DNA of 64,000 nt, from the NCBI GenBank assembly GCA_023386315.1, contig JAEWJZ010000010.1, forward strand, positions 411,825 to 475,824. Reading direction: 5' to 3'. This DNA comes from Bacillota bacterium (lineage in GTDB: Bacteria; Bacillota; Clostridia; Lachnospirales; Lachnospiraceae). This document shows positions 16,772 through 25,866 of the stretch, one piece after another. Every line of letters begins with the position of its first letter. Within the stretch, counting starts at the first letter, position 1. Both the position numbers and the translations under genes were made by a program. The notes beneath the pieces are model-generated. The model ran no database searches and was not told the origin of the DNA. It was given only the letters and a program-made list of their open reading frames with translations.

Positions 16772-17485
16772 ATGAGTTCCATGCAACAGATATTAGTGGT
16801 GGATGATGACGCAGATATCCGGGAAGTGATCCGCATACAGCTGGAGAACAAAGGGTATGTCGTTTTGGAGGCCGCTAACGGAAACGATGCGGTGAATACA
16901 GTCAGAAAAAATCCCGATATCGACCTGATTATACTGGATGTGATGATGCCAGGAATATCCGGGATTGAGGCATGTGCACAAATCAGAGCTTTTCATTCCG
17001 CTCCGGTTTTATTTTTAACTGCAAAGTCAAAAGAAACAGACAAAAAAGATGCCTATGAAAACGGCGGCGATGATTATCTGGTGAAACCATTTTCCCAGGC
17101 AGAGCTTTTTATGAAAATACAATCCCTTTTAAGAAGATATGTTGTCTATAAGGGAAAGGCAGAATCTGCCATAAATCTTTCGGAAGTTCATGTACAGGAC
17201 ATCGTTATTGATACCGTAAACCACTGGGTATACCGGGAAAATCAGAAAATAGAGCTGACAGATACGGAATATCTGATTTTGATGTATCTTGTTAAAAATA
17301 AGGGAAACGCAAAAGATGCACAGGCTATTTACGAGGGAGTATGGAATGAAAAATTTCTTCCTTCCTCTACCAATACAATTATGGTTCATATTTTAAAGCT
17401 GAGAAAGAAACTGGAACTGGATTTTAACAATCCTTTAATCATCCGCACTGTCTGGGGAAAGGGATATCAGATTGATGAAGGGTAA
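16772..17485 (+). CDS. OmpR-family response regulator
   Basis: 237 residues, RBS AAGGAGG. Receiver domain residues 1-115: acidic pair VVDDDADI, phospho-acceptor Asp56 in LIILDVMMP, and Lys in LVKPFSQAEL. The C-terminal winged helix holds ELTDTEYLILMYLVKNKG and TIMVHILKLRKKL, ending in IRTVWGKGYQI. The closest general type is the VanR/PhoB group. Its end overlaps the kinase gene by 11 bases, and five Dlt-like genes follow with almost no gaps, so it should control envelope modification in response to a surface signal such as a cationic antimicrobial (inference). Confidence 0.93.
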   Translation: MSSMQQILVVDDDADIREVIRIQLENKGYVVLEAANGNDAVNTVRKNPDIDLIILDVMMPGISGIEACAQIRAFHSAPVLFLTAKSKETDKKDAYENGGDDYLVKPFSQAELFMKIQSLLRRYVVYKGKAESAINLSEVHVQDIVIDTVNHWVYRENQKIELTDTEYLILMYLVKNKGNAKDAQAIYEGVWNEKFLPSSTNTIMVHILKLRKKLELDFNNPLIIRTVWGKGYQIDEG

Positions 17486-18806
17486 AATATTTTCATCACT
17501 GCGTTATAAGCAGGTATTTGTACTTCTGTTCGGAGCATTCATAAGCTTCGCCATGTATCTGATTGTAGGAACCATGGGAGAATACCTGGTTTCAAAAAAA
17601 CACATGGATGAAGACTCGGTGCGAAACCGGTTAAACAGCTACCAGAATTCCTTTGAAAATTATGTACGGAAATATAAGATTTCCGTGAAGGATGTACGGG
17701 CCATATCAAGATGGGTCAAGAGCCATAAATATGTGTATCTCACCATATATAACGGAGACGAAATTCTTTATGAATCGGGATTCTGGAATGATTCCTACTC
17801 TTCCTATGAAACGGCTGCAACCATTGTGGACAGCTGTACCCAGCAGGAACGCGATATTACATTTTCAGACGGCACATTTTCCGTATCCATCATTGATTCT
17901 TCCCAGATCAAATGGCTTGACGTAGTGCTGTACTGCTCCTGGATTATATTCTTTATTATATTTTTCATTATTATAATCCTTTATAACCGAAGGATCATTG
18001 ACCGGATCGTTCTTCTTTCAAAAGAAGTGTCACTCATTGAGAAAGGGGACTTAGAGCAGCCCATTTATCATAAAGGAAACGATGAAATTTCACTTTTGGC
18101 TAAAAATGCGGACAATATGAGACATTCCATAATCACCAGATATAAAAGCGAAAAAGATGCATGGGAAGCAAACAGCGAGCTCATCACCTCCATGTCCCAC
18201 GATATCCGCACACCATTAACTTCCTTAATCGGATATCTGGAAATTCTGGATTCCAAAGACTACCGCTCAGAGGAACAGCTGGAGAAATACATTAAAAGCT
18301 GCAGGGAAAAATCCATTCAGCTGAAGGATTTATCTGATAAGCTGTTTCAGTATTTTCTTGTATTCGGTAAAGATACCATCTTAATGGAGATGGATACCTA
18401 TGATGCAAGAATCCTGCTTCAGCAGCTTTTAAGTGAACACGTATTTAATTTAAACAGCCTTGGTTTTGAAGTGCAGACTGAATTCATGGATGAACCCTGC
18501 ACCATTAAGATAGATATCCAGTATTTGAAACGTCTCTTTGACAACCTGTTTTCCAATGTAAGAAAATATGCCGGTCACGGCTCCCCCGTCATCGTCAGGG
18601 GTTCCAGGGAAGAGGACTTTTTAATCATCAGCATTACCAATGAAATCCGTACCGATCTGGTCTTTCAGGAAAGCACCAATATCGGACTGAAAACATGCCG
18701 GAAAATTGCCGAGCAGATGGACGGGAGTTTTGAAATTCTCACTACGGAAACTTTTTTTACCGCCCGCGCCACATTTCCTATAACATCGGCAGGAAAGGAA
18801 TCATAA
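17475..18806 (+). CDS. Membrane sensor histidine kinase
   Basis: 443 residues from ATG 17475 (a TTG one codon earlier is possible). Two membrane helices, about residues 10-33 and 155-180, flank an extracytoplasmic sensor of about 120 residues; a HAMP linker follows. H-box SMSHDIRTPLTS with His242; N-box LFDNLFSNVRKYAG. The usual DxGxG G1 motif is replaced by a shortened ITNE region, with NIGLKTCRKIAEQMDG after it, as in several VanS-like kinases. Partner of the overlapping response regulator; the signal is unknown. Confidence 0.92.
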   Translation: MKGKIFSSLRYKQVFVLLFGAFISFAMYLIVGTMGEYLVSKKHMDEDSVRNRLNSYQNSFENYVRKYKISVKDVRAISRWVKSHKYVYLTIYNGDEILYESGFWNDSYSSYETAATIVDSCTQQERDITFSDGTFSVSIIDSSQIKWLDVVLYCSWIIFFIIFFIIIILYNRRIIDRIVLLSKEVSLIEKGDLEQPIYHKGNDEISLLAKNADNMRHSIITRYKSEKDAWEANSELITSMSHDIRTPLTSLIGYLEILDSKDYRSEEQLEKYIKSCREKSIQLKDLSDKLFQYFLVFGKDTILMEMDTYDARILLQQLLSEHVFNLNSLGFEVQTEFMDEPCTIKIDIQYLKRLFDNLFSNVRKYAGHGSPVIVRGSREEDFLIISITNEIRTDLVFQESTNIGLKTCRKIAEQMDGSFEILTTETFFTARATFPITSAGKES

Positions 18807-18808
18807 TT

Positions 18809-20314
18809 ATGAATAATATCTTAGAATATCTGGAGTATTCTGCTAAAGAATTTCCTGATAAAACGGCAATTATTGACCCGGATAAAAGCTGCACCTATAA
18901 AGAGCTGTATGACCGTTCCAGGCAAATCGGGAGCTTTTTAACAGAGCATACAAAAGCAGGAAAGCCGGTTGTGGTATTCATGGATAAGTGTGTGGAAGCA
19001 CTGACCTCGTTTATGGGAATTGTCTATGCCGGCTGTTTTTATACATTTATAAATCCGGACCAGCCCGCTGCCAGAATCAGCCAGATACTTGATGTCTTAA
19101 AAACAGACTGTATCGTCTCTCTTGGAGATTCAGACGAAAAGCTGAAGGAACTTTCTTTTAAAGGAACCATCTTTGACTACCGGAAGCTTCTTTCTTCTCC
19201 CATAAACACAGACCGCCTGAACGCTGTCAGGGAAAAGTCCCTGGATATCCAGCCATTATATTGTAATTTTACTTCCGGTTCTACCGGAGTTCCCAAAGGG
19301 GTGCTGGTGAGCCATCGGTCCGTTATCGACTTTATGGAATATTTCCCTGCCATGTTTGAGATAACGAAGGATGATGTCCTGGGTAATCAGGCTCCTCTGG
19401 ATTTTGATGTATCGGTAAAAGACATCTATTCTGCCTTTAAAACCGGTGCCTCCATTGTTCTCATACCCAAAAAATATTTTTCCATTCCCACCATGCTTTT
19501 GGACTGCCTGTGCGACTATCAGGTAACTACACTGATCTGGGCAGTTTCGGCGCTGTGCATGGTCACTCAGCTGAAGGGCTTTACTTACAAAGTGCCAGTG
19601 CGTGTCAATAAGGTTTTATTCAGCGGTGAAGCCATGCCGGCAAGCCATCTGGCGCTCTGGCAGAAGAACCTTCCCCATGCGAAGTTTGTAAATCTTTACG
19701 GTCCCACGGAGATCACCTGCAACTGTACGTATTACCCGGTTTTAAAAGTATTCGAACCGGAAGAAAAAATTCCCATTGGAAAACCATTTCCCAATGAAAA
19801 CGTATTTCTTCTTGGATCCGGCGACAAACTCATCTCAGACGAAGGGGAAACCGGAGAAATCTGCGTATCAGGAACCGCTCTCGCCCTTGGATATTATAAC
19901 AATCCGGAACAGACAAAAAAGGCGTTTGTTCAAAATCCTGTCAATGATTTCTATCCTGAGACCATTTACCGGACCGGAGACCTTGCTTTTTATAACAGCC
20001 AGGGAGAACTGTGTTTCGCGGGGCGCAGGGATTTTCAGATTAAACACATGGGACACCGGATTGAGCTGGAAGAGATCGAGCTGATCTTAAACAGTTATCC
20101 GGAAATTGAACGGGCCTGCTGTGCGTTTGACAGTGTAAAAAACCGCCTTGCTGCATTTTACAGCGGGGATTTAGATAAAAAGGAATTGCTTAAGCGTATG
20201 CGGGAAACGCTGCCAGCTTACATGATTCCCAGCCTTTGCATTCCTGTACTTCACATCCCCGTTACTGCAAACGGTAAGATGGACAGAAAAAAATTATTGG
20301 AGATGTGTCTATGA
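18809..20314 (+). CDS. DltA-like amino-acid adenylation enzyme
   Basis: 501 residues, the size of DltA. ATP core motif FTSGSTGVPKG near residue 155, A4-type FDVSVKDIY with the amino-group-binding Asp, LYGPTEITC, YRTGDLA, and the C-terminal Lys motif NGKMDRK. It should activate an amino acid as the adenylate and load it on the carrier protein two genes down. Where DltA has FCGE, with a Cys that selects D-alanine, this protein has LFSGE (Ser272). Together with the neighbouring decarboxylase this argues for another amino acid. Two bases behind the kinase stop; overlaps the next gene by 4 bases. Confidence 0.88.
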   Translation: MNNILEYLEYSAKEFPDKTAIIDPDKSCTYKELYDRSRQIGSFLTEHTKAGKPVVVFMDKCVEALTSFMGIVYAGCFYTFINPDQPAARISQILDVLKTDCIVSLGDSDEKLKELSFKGTIFDYRKLLSSPINTDRLNAVREKSLDIQPLYCNFTSGSTGVPKGVLVSHRSVIDFMEYFPAMFEITKDDVLGNQAPLDFDVSVKDIYSAFKTGASIVLIPKKYFSIPTMLLDCLCDYQVTTLIWAVSALCMVTQLKGFTYKVPVRVNKVLFSGEAMPASHLALWQKNLPHAKFVNLYGPTEITCNCTYYPVLKVFEPEEKIPIGKPFPNENVFLLGSGDKLISDEGETGEICVSGTALALGYYNNPEQTKKAFVQNPVNDFYPETIYRTGDLAFYNSQGELCFAGRRDFQIKHMGHRIELEEIELILNSYPEIERACCAFDSVKNRLAAFYSGDLDKKELLKRMRETLPAYMIPSLCIPVLHIPVTANGKMDRKKLLEMCL

Positions 20315-21507
20315 AACAAGAATTGAACAATTCAAAAATGAAAACTGCATTTGAAACATATCAAACACCATTTTATCTTTTTGATACAGACATTCTTACC
20401 AGCCGGATAGCGGACATTCGGGCAGAGCTTCCGCCGAAAACACAATTGTGCTTTGCCATGAAAGCCAATCCCTTTTTAGTAAAGGATATGGAGAAGCATG
20501 TGGATTATTTTGAGGTATGCTCTCCGGGAGAATTTCACATCTGTGAAAGAGCCGGAATTGATGAAAAACGGATAGTGATGTCAGGCGTACATAAGAAGCG
20601 GGAAGATATGGAGTACGCCATTACCAGATATTCAGACAGCATTATTTTTACCGTGGAATCTTTTGAGCACTGGAAGATCCTGACCTCCTTGGCTCTTAAA
20701 GAGAAAAGAAATATCCGGGTTCTTTTGCGCCTTACCAGCGGTAACCAGTTTGGAATGGATGAACCGGCCATACGCAGCATCATTTCCGGAGGTCCTTATG
20801 AATATGTAGAAATCTCAGGCATCCAGTACTTTTCCGGCACACAGAAAAAATCTGGAGCAAAACTGGAGGGCGAACTTAAGATGCTGGACCAGTTTTGCGC
20901 TGATTTGCAAAAGCAGTATCAGTTTACGGTACAAAAGCTGGAATACGGTCCCGGACTTCCGGTGTGCTATTTTGAAGGAGAAAAAGATGAGGAAGAGGCT
21001 ATGCTTCTTGCCCTGTCCAGTGCCATTAAAAATCTATCCTTCAAAGGACAGGTAACACTTGAGATGGGGCGCTTTATCGCTGCATCCTGCGGGTTTTATG
21101 CAACCAGCGTGGCAGACTTAAAAACCAACAATGACCAGTCTTACTGTATCGTTGACGGAGGCATACACCAGCTGAACTACTACGGTCAGATGCTGGCGAT
21201 GAAAAAACCCTTTATTACCCATTACGGCAGACAGGAAGGGGAAGTGGCAGAATGGACCGTATGCGGATCTCTCTGCACTTCCAGCGATGTTCTTGTAAGG
21301 CAGTATCCGTTTCAGGCTTTGGAGCCGGGCGACCGGCTTGTTTTTCAGAAGACAGGTGCTTACTCTGTCACTGAGGGGATGGCGATGTTTTTAAGCCGCG
21401 ATCTTCCTTTGGTACTTCTTTATTCACAAAATGAGCAGTACCGGGTTGCAAGACCAGCTCTTGCAACAGACCAGTTTAATTTTTTCACTCAGAAAGGAGA
21501 TAAATAA
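20311..21507 (+). CDS. Type III-fold PLP-dependent amino-acid decarboxylase (LysA/BtrK-like)
   Basis: 398 residues from ATG 20311, overlapping the adenylation gene stop as ATGA. An alanine-racemase-fold domain carries the PLP Lys51 in FAMKANP, the glycine loop EYGPGLPV and EMGRFIAASCG; the C-terminal beta-domain has CGSLCTSSD (Cys322, Asp326) and FQKTGAYSVTEGMAMF. The family covers diaminopimelate, ornithine/arginine and carboxynorspermidine decarboxylases, and BtrK, which decarboxylates glutamate while bound to a carrier protein. Placement between adenylation enzyme and carrier suggests BtrK-like action on a carrier-bound amino acid. The HxGSQ motif of LysA is replaced by YFSGTQ, so it is not an ordinary LysA. 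Confidence 0.85.
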   Translation: MKQELNNSKMKTAFETYQTPFYLFDTDILTSRIADIRAELPPKTQLCFAMKANPFLVKDMEKHVDYFEVCSPGEFHICERAGIDEKRIVMSGVHKKREDMEYAITRYSDSIIFTVESFEHWKILTSLALKEKRNIRVLLRLTSGNQFGMDEPAIRSIISGGPYEYVEISGIQYFSGTQKKSGAKLEGELKMLDQFCADLQKQYQFTVQKLEYGPGLPVCYFEGEKDEEEAMLLALSSAIKNLSFKGQVTLEMGRFIAASCGFYATSVADLKTNNDQSYCIVDGGIHQLNYYGQMLAMKKPFITHYGRQEGEVAEWTVCGSLCTSSDVLVRQYPFQALEPGDRLVFQKTGAYSVTEGMAMFLSRDLPLVLLYSQNEQYRVARPALATDQFNFFTQKGDK

Positions 21508-21735
21508 ATGAACGAATTATTAGCGATTTTAAACGAAATTAACCCGGGGATTGATTATGAAAAAGAGACAGGGCTGATCGACGACGCTCTTTTAGATTCC
21601 TTTTCCATTCTGTCACTGATCCCTGAGCTGGAGGATGCCTTTGATATTACCATTACACCGGCAGATATGGTTCCTGTTAACTTTAATTCAGCAGATGCGA
21701 TATGGAGCATGATCAACCGGCTGAAAGAGGAATAA
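21508..21735 (+). CDS. Acyl/aminoacyl carrier protein (DltC-like)
   Basis: 75 residues, typical for a free-standing carrier. The phosphopantetheine Ser31 lies in DDALLDSFSIL, followed by a four-helix pattern (LIPELEDAFDITI, PADMVPVNFNSADAIW). The wording LLDSF and the acidic second helix are closest to DltC. It should carry the activated amino acid, or its decarboxylated amine, from the adenylation enzyme to the membrane acyltransferase. RBS AAAGGAG; 3 bases before the MBOAT gene. Confidence 0.9.
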   Translation: MNELLAILNEINPGIDYEKETGLIDDALLDSFSILSLIPELEDAFDITITPADMVPVNFNSADAIWSMINRLKEE

Positions 21736-21738
21736 GCT

Positions 21739-23322
21739 ATGACCTATACGTCTATCCTTTACCTCATCATCTTTCTTCCCGGTGTCATACTTCTTTATCA
21801 GCTGGCACCGGTGCGCCACCGGTATAAGGTTTTGCTGGGGGCCAGCTGGCTTTTTTTTCTTTCCCTCAGCGGAAAGCTTATTGTGTACCTGCTGATCTCC
21901 ACTCTTTCCGTTCATCATATCGGGCTGTGGCTTTCTTCCTGTAAGAAAGAACTTGATTTAACAGGCACTTCTGGGGAAGAGAAAAAGGCTTTAAAAGCAG
22001 CCTGTGCCGGCAAAAGGCGGAGAATCCTGTGGTTTGGTATGGGAATCCAGCTTGGCATGCTGGTAATACTGAAATATTCCGGATTTTTCAGCGATAATAT
22101 CAATCATATATTAAAGGCAGTATCCTATCCAAACCTTCTGCCTGCAATGAGATTTGCCCTTCCCATCGGGATATCGTTTTATACCCTGCAGGCTGTTTCT
22201 TATCTGGCTGACGTCTATTTTGAAAAAATTCCAGCTGACGACCACCTGGGCAGACTGGCTCTGTATCTGACCTTCTTCCCCATATTGATGGAAGGACCCA
22301 TATGCCGCTACTCTCAGACAGCCGGCGCTCTCACAGAGGGAAAACCTCTGGAATATAAAAATGTGACCTACGGGTTTCAGAGAATTTTATGGGGACTGTT
22401 TAAGAAGCTTGTCATTGCAGACCGGCTGAATCTCCTTGTTGAAACAGTCTTTGGATCTTATAACCAGTACGGAGGCATTATCGTAATTGCCAGTGCCATC
22501 CTCTATACCTTTCAGCTATACGCGGATTTCTCCGGCTGCATTGACATGACAATCGGAACCGGTGAAATCTTTGGAATCTCCATTCCGGAAAACTTCCGGC
22601 AGCCATTTTTTTCAAAAAGCCCTTCCGAATTCTGGAGACGGTGGCATATTACTCTTGGTACCTGGCTGAAGGACTATATCTTTTACCCCATTTCCCTGAC
22701 TGCTCCGGTAAAGAAATTCGGAAAAAATTCCAGAGCAAAATTAGGAAAGCACCTCGGACAGGTAGTTGCCACTTCTCCCGCACTATTTGGAGTATGGATC
22801 TGCAACGGTTTCTGGCATGGCACCGGCTGGCATTATCTTTTTTTCGGCATGTACTACTTTGTCCTCATTTTACTGGAGAATGTTACGGAACCTTACGTTG
22901 TAAAGGCAGCCGAAAAACTGAAGATCAATCGCAGCAGCCTGATATACCGCAGCTTTCAGTCCGTAAAGCTTCTTATCATTGTCTTTACAGGTGAATTATT
23001 TTTCCGGGCTGAAACACTGACAGCGGGTTTTTCTATGTTCCGGTCCATATTTACAAGCTTTCAGCTCTCCTCCCTGACTGACGGTTCTCTTTTACAGCTG
23101 GGGCTGGCTTTACCTGATTATACAGCCGTATTTTTAGGCTTTCTGGCAGTACTGGCAGTTGGTTTGATCCACGAACGCGGAATTTCCATAAGAGATAAAT
23201 TATCCGGTTATAAACTTCCGGTTCGATGGAGTCTTTATTATGGAGCGATTTTACTTGTAATCGTCCTCGGTGCATACGGCGACGGATATTTACCGGCAAA
23301 GCTTATTTATGCCGGATTTTAA
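21739..23322 (+). CDS. MBOAT membrane acyltransferase (AlgI/DltB-like)
   Basis: 527 residues, longer than DltB (about 400) and nearer to AlgI/PatA-type MBOATs. About ten to twelve membrane helices. Family marks: FPILMEGPICRYSQ, SEFWRRWHITLGTWLKDY, and the active-site segment NGFWHGTGWHYLFFG with His360 and His365. It should take the amino-acyl group from the carrier protein in the cytosol and pass it across the membrane to a surface acceptor. The SGNH protein next in the operon is the usual periplasm-side partner (DltD or AlgX/AlgJ). Confidence 0.9.
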   Translation: MTYTSILYLIIFLPGVILLYQLAPVRHRYKVLLGASWLFFLSLSGKLIVYLLISTLSVHHIGLWLSSCKKELDLTGTSGEEKKALKAACAGKRRRILWFGMGIQLGMLVILKYSGFFSDNINHILKAVSYPNLLPAMRFALPIGISFYTLQAVSYLADVYFEKIPADDHLGRLALYLTFFPILMEGPICRYSQTAGALTEGKPLEYKNVTYGFQRILWGLFKKLVIADRLNLLVETVFGSYNQYGGIIVIASAILYTFQLYADFSGCIDMTIGTGEIFGISIPENFRQPFFSKSPSEFWRRWHITLGTWLKDYIFYPISLTAPVKKFGKNSRAKLGKHLGQVVATSPALFGVWICNGFWHGTGWHYLFFGMYYFVLILLENVTEPYVVKAAEKLKINRSSLIYRSFQSVKLLIIVFTGELFFRAETLTAGFSMFRSIFTSFQLSSLTDGSLLQLGLALPDYTAVFLGFLAVLAVGLIHERGISIRDKLSGYKLPVRWSLYYGAILLVIVLGAYGDGYLPAKLIYAGF

Positions 23323-23333
23323 GAGGTGACGGA

Positions 23334-24305
23334 ATGCATGCAGGAAACAAAATAAGAACATTATCCTTTATTACGGGACTTATCATTCTTTTATATATCA
23401 TGTCCTTTCTTTTCCTGCCGGTAAACACCGGGGCAGAGGGACTTTACAAAAAAGCCGGGGGAATCTATAAGGAACCTAAAAATACCATCGGTTACCTATC
23501 CATCGGTGACAGTGAATGCAGCACCAGCATCTCTCCCATGGAGATCTGGAATACCTACGGATACACAGGCTTTAACTGCGGTGTACCCGGCCAGAGGCTT
23601 CAGGATACCTATTATCTTTTAGAAAAGGTATTAAATAAGCAGTCACCAAAAATAGTTCTGTTAGAGACAAACGCCTGTTTCAGGGATTTTAAATACATCA
23701 ATGCCCTGGAAACAACAATTGATGAAAAAACAAAGAAACTATTTCCTATTTACCAGTACCACAACAACTGGAGATATTTTCATTTCTATATGCTGAAAAA
23801 TTTCAGGGCAGGAAATGCAGAAAAACCGTTATCTGTATATAAGGGTTATCAGTATAATATCATCAACAAACCTTATACCGGAGGTCCTTATACAATGGAA
23901 ACAGATGAGGTTTTCAATATACAGGAACAGCCCTTAATGTATCTGACGAAAATCAATGAACTATGTAAGGAAAAGGGAATTACTCTGATTTTATACAGCT
24001 CTCCCTCCCCCAAATGCTGGACCTACGCAAAACACAATGCAGTGAAGCAGTTTGCTGATAAAAATAACCTTGATTATATCGATCTGAACCTGTCTTTAGA
24101 CCAGTTATCCATCGACTGGACCACTGATTCCAGAGACGGAGGAGATCATATCAACTATTACGGAGCAACAAAAGTATCTGCATATATGGGCAGTTACTTA
24201 TCTGGTTTAAATCTCCTGACAGATCACAGAGAGGATCCCCGGTTTACTTCCTGGAATACTGAGCTTAAAAGCTACCAGACACAGACAAATCAAAATTCAA
24301 AGTAA
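23334..24305 (+). CDS. Membrane-anchored SGNH-hydrolase-like protein (DltD-like)
   Basis: 323 residues from ATG 23334 behind AGAGGTGACGG; the longer frame runs inside the MBOAT gene. One N-terminal membrane helix (residues about 10-30), then an extracellular SGNH fold: block I SIGDSECSTS with Ser60, Asn in GFNCGVPGQRLQD, and block V DGGDHINYYG with Asp/His at 268-272. Layout matches DltD and the AlgX/AlgJ type partners of MBOATs that complete transfer onto the polymer. Last gene of the operon, with a terminator 6 bases after. Confidence 0.82.
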   Translation: MHAGNKIRTLSFITGLIILLYIMSFLFLPVNTGAEGLYKKAGGIYKEPKNTIGYLSIGDSECSTSISPMEIWNTYGYTGFNCGVPGQRLQDTYYLLEKVLNKQSPKIVLLETNACFRDFKYINALETTIDEKTKKLFPIYQYHNNWRYFHFYMLKNFRAGNAEKPLSVYKGYQYNIINKPYTGGPYTMETDEVFNIQEQPLMYLTKINELCKEKGITLILYSSPSPKCWTYAKHNAVKQFADKNNLDYIDLNLSLDQLSIDWTTDSRDGGDHINYYGATKVSAYMGSYLSGLNLLTDHREDPRFTSWNTELKSYQTQTNQNSK

Positions 24306-24311
24306 AAATTC

Positions 24312-24340
24312 GGCCCTGCAGGTAAATCCGCTGCAGGGCC
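24312..24340. terminator. Bidirectional terminator between Dlt-like operon and alaT
   Basis: Perfect stem GGCCCTGCAG / CTGCAGGGCC with a short loop. T-rich tails on both sides serve both convergent units. Confidence 0.75.
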
Positions 24341-24345
24341 GGTTA

Positions 24346-25563
24346 TTATTCCTGTCTGTAGTAAGACAGAAAATCTTCCAGCCGGCTGCAGGCAGATTTC
24401 AGCTGCTCCATTTCCGGTAAATAAACCACCCGGAAATGATCTGGTTTTTCCCAGTGGAAGCCTCCGCCGTGGGTAAGCAGAATCTTTTTATCTCTTAAAA
24501 AATCCAGAACAAACTTTTCATCGTCATAAATTCCAAATCGTTTCGTATCAATTTTAGGAAATACATAAAAAGCAGCTTTGGGCTTAGTTGCAGAAATTCC
24601 CGGAATCTGGTTTAATGCCTGGTATATGTATTCTCTCTGTTCATAGATCCTGCCGCCCGGAACCAGCAGTTTTTTTGTCTCCTCTTCCATCTCAAGGGCA
24701 GTTCCAATCACAGACTGGGCGGGAACATTGGAACACAGTCTCATGGAAGACAACAGATTGATTCCCTCCACATATCCCTTTGCAAAGGATTTATCCCCGC
24801 AAAGACTCATCCATCCGCAGCGGTATCCTGCGATTAAATGAGATTTGGACAGCCCGTTAAATGTGATCGTAAGCAGGTCCGGTGCAAGAGACGCAATGGA
24901 GGTATGGGTCAGTCCGTCAAGCACCAGCCTGTCATAGATCTCATCTGCAAAAATAATGAGACCGTTTTCCCGGCAAAGCTTAACAATTTCTTCTAACAGT
25001 TCTTTGGAATAGAGAGTTCCTGTGGGGTTATTGGGATTAATAATAACAATTCCCTTCGTCCTTTCTGTAATCCTGCTCTTAATATCATTGATATCCGGAT
25101 ACCAGTCTGCAGCTTCATCACAGATATAGTGAACTGCCGTACCGCCCGCCAGAGTCACAGACGCAGTCCAAAGAGGGTAATCGGGAGAGGGAACCAGAAT
25201 TTCATCACCGGAATCCAAAAGGCCCTGCATGGACAGAGTGATTAATTCACTGACTCCGTTTCCTGTATAGACATCCTCTGTTCCCACCTCATGAATTCCT
25301 TTTTTCCGGCAATACTTCACAATTGCTTCCCTGGCGGATAATAAGCCCCTGGAATCGGAGTAGCCCTCTGTATTAACTAAATTATCATTCATTTTCTTTA
25401 AGAGCGCTTCCGGTGCGCGAAAGCCAAATGGAGCCGGGTTGCCGATATTCAGTTTTAAAATTTCCACTCCCTGGGCGATCATTCGGTTTGCTTCGTCCAT
25501 AACCGGTCCTCTGATGTCGTAGCATACATAATCCAGTTTTTTTGATTTTTCAAATTTTCTCAT
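24346..25563 (-). CDS. alaT: Alanine-type PLP aminotransferase (AlaT-like)
   Basis: 405 residues, fold type I class I aminotransferase. NTEGYSDSRGLLSAREAI, VYTGNGVSELITLSMQ, INPNNPTGTLYSKE, the PLP Lys in FNGLSKSHLIAGYRCGW, and FRVVYLP near the end. Sequence features fit the AlaT group that makes alanine from pyruvate and glutamate. A T-box leader whose specifier reads GCA (Ala) stands in front, which independently supports a role in alanine supply. Single gene. Confidence 0.9.
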   Translation of the reverse strand: MRKFEKSKKLDYVCYDIRGPVMDEANRMIAQGVEILKLNIGNPAPFGFRAPEALLKKMNDNLVNTEGYSDSRGLLSAREAIVKYCRKKGIHEVGTEDVYTGNGVSELITLSMQGLLDSGDEILVPSPDYPLWTASVTLAGGTAVHYICDEAADWYPDINDIKSRITERTKGIVIINPNNPTGTLYSKELLEEIVKLCRENGLIIFADEIYDRLVLDGLTHTSIASLAPDLLTITFNGLSKSHLIAGYRCGWMSLCGDKSFAKGYVEGINLLSSMRLCSNVPAQSVIGTALEMEEETKKLLVPGGRIYEQREYIYQALNQIPGISATKPKAAFYVFPKIDTKRFGIYDDEKFVLDFLRDKKILLTHGGGFHWEKPDHFRVVYLPEMEQLKSACSRLEDFLSYYRQE

Positions 25564-25592
25564 AATACATTCCCTCTTTCTTAATTTTGCAT

Positions 25593-25625
25593 AAAAAAAG
25601 GCCCCAAGCGTTAAAACGCTTAGGG
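25593..25625 (-). terminator. T-box terminator of alaT
   Basis: On the minus strand GCCCTAAGCGTTTTAACGCTTGGGGC-type stem (arms CCTAAGCG/CGCTTGGG), followed by seven T, 30 bases before the alaT start. The 5' arm competes with the T-box sequence region for the antiterminator. Confidence 0.85.
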
Positions 25626-25862
25626 CGAATATACAATCCGTGTTACCACCTAAATTCAGAGATTTCTCTGCACTCCATACGGTACTGACATACCGCGTCC
25701 CTGTAACGTGGGAATCCGTTGAAGCCTACTTGGGAATCTTCCCGTTGGGTTCAAAGCTCCGAGACTGCTTCCATATACTTCAATAAAGGTTCACACCAGC
25801 CACCTTCTCTCTGAAATTCTCCGTATACGTACTATTCCTCTTCATTGCCTTTTCACTATTTC
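25593..25862 (-). ncRNA. T-box leader RNA, alanine-specific
   Basis: Read on the minus strand: AGTA of the specifier loop, then the helix CGTATAC pairing with GTATATG; directly 3' comes GAA-GCA-G, giving specifier GCA (alanine) at 25766-25768. Stem-I landmarks CAGAGAGAAGGTGG and GGTGTGAACC follow the usual T-box pattern. The T-box itself, GGTGGTAACACGG, is at 25638-25650; its TGGT bulge pairs with an ACCA tRNA end, as expected for tRNA-Ala. Uncharged tRNA-Ala should switch alaT on. Confidence 0.9.
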
Positions 25863-25866
25863 GGAA

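Noticed and set aside
16772..24305. Plain D-alanylation (dlt) operon
   Set aside because: Decarboxylase within the operon, the Cys-to-Ser change and an AlgI-sized MBOAT do not fit a standard dltABCD set.
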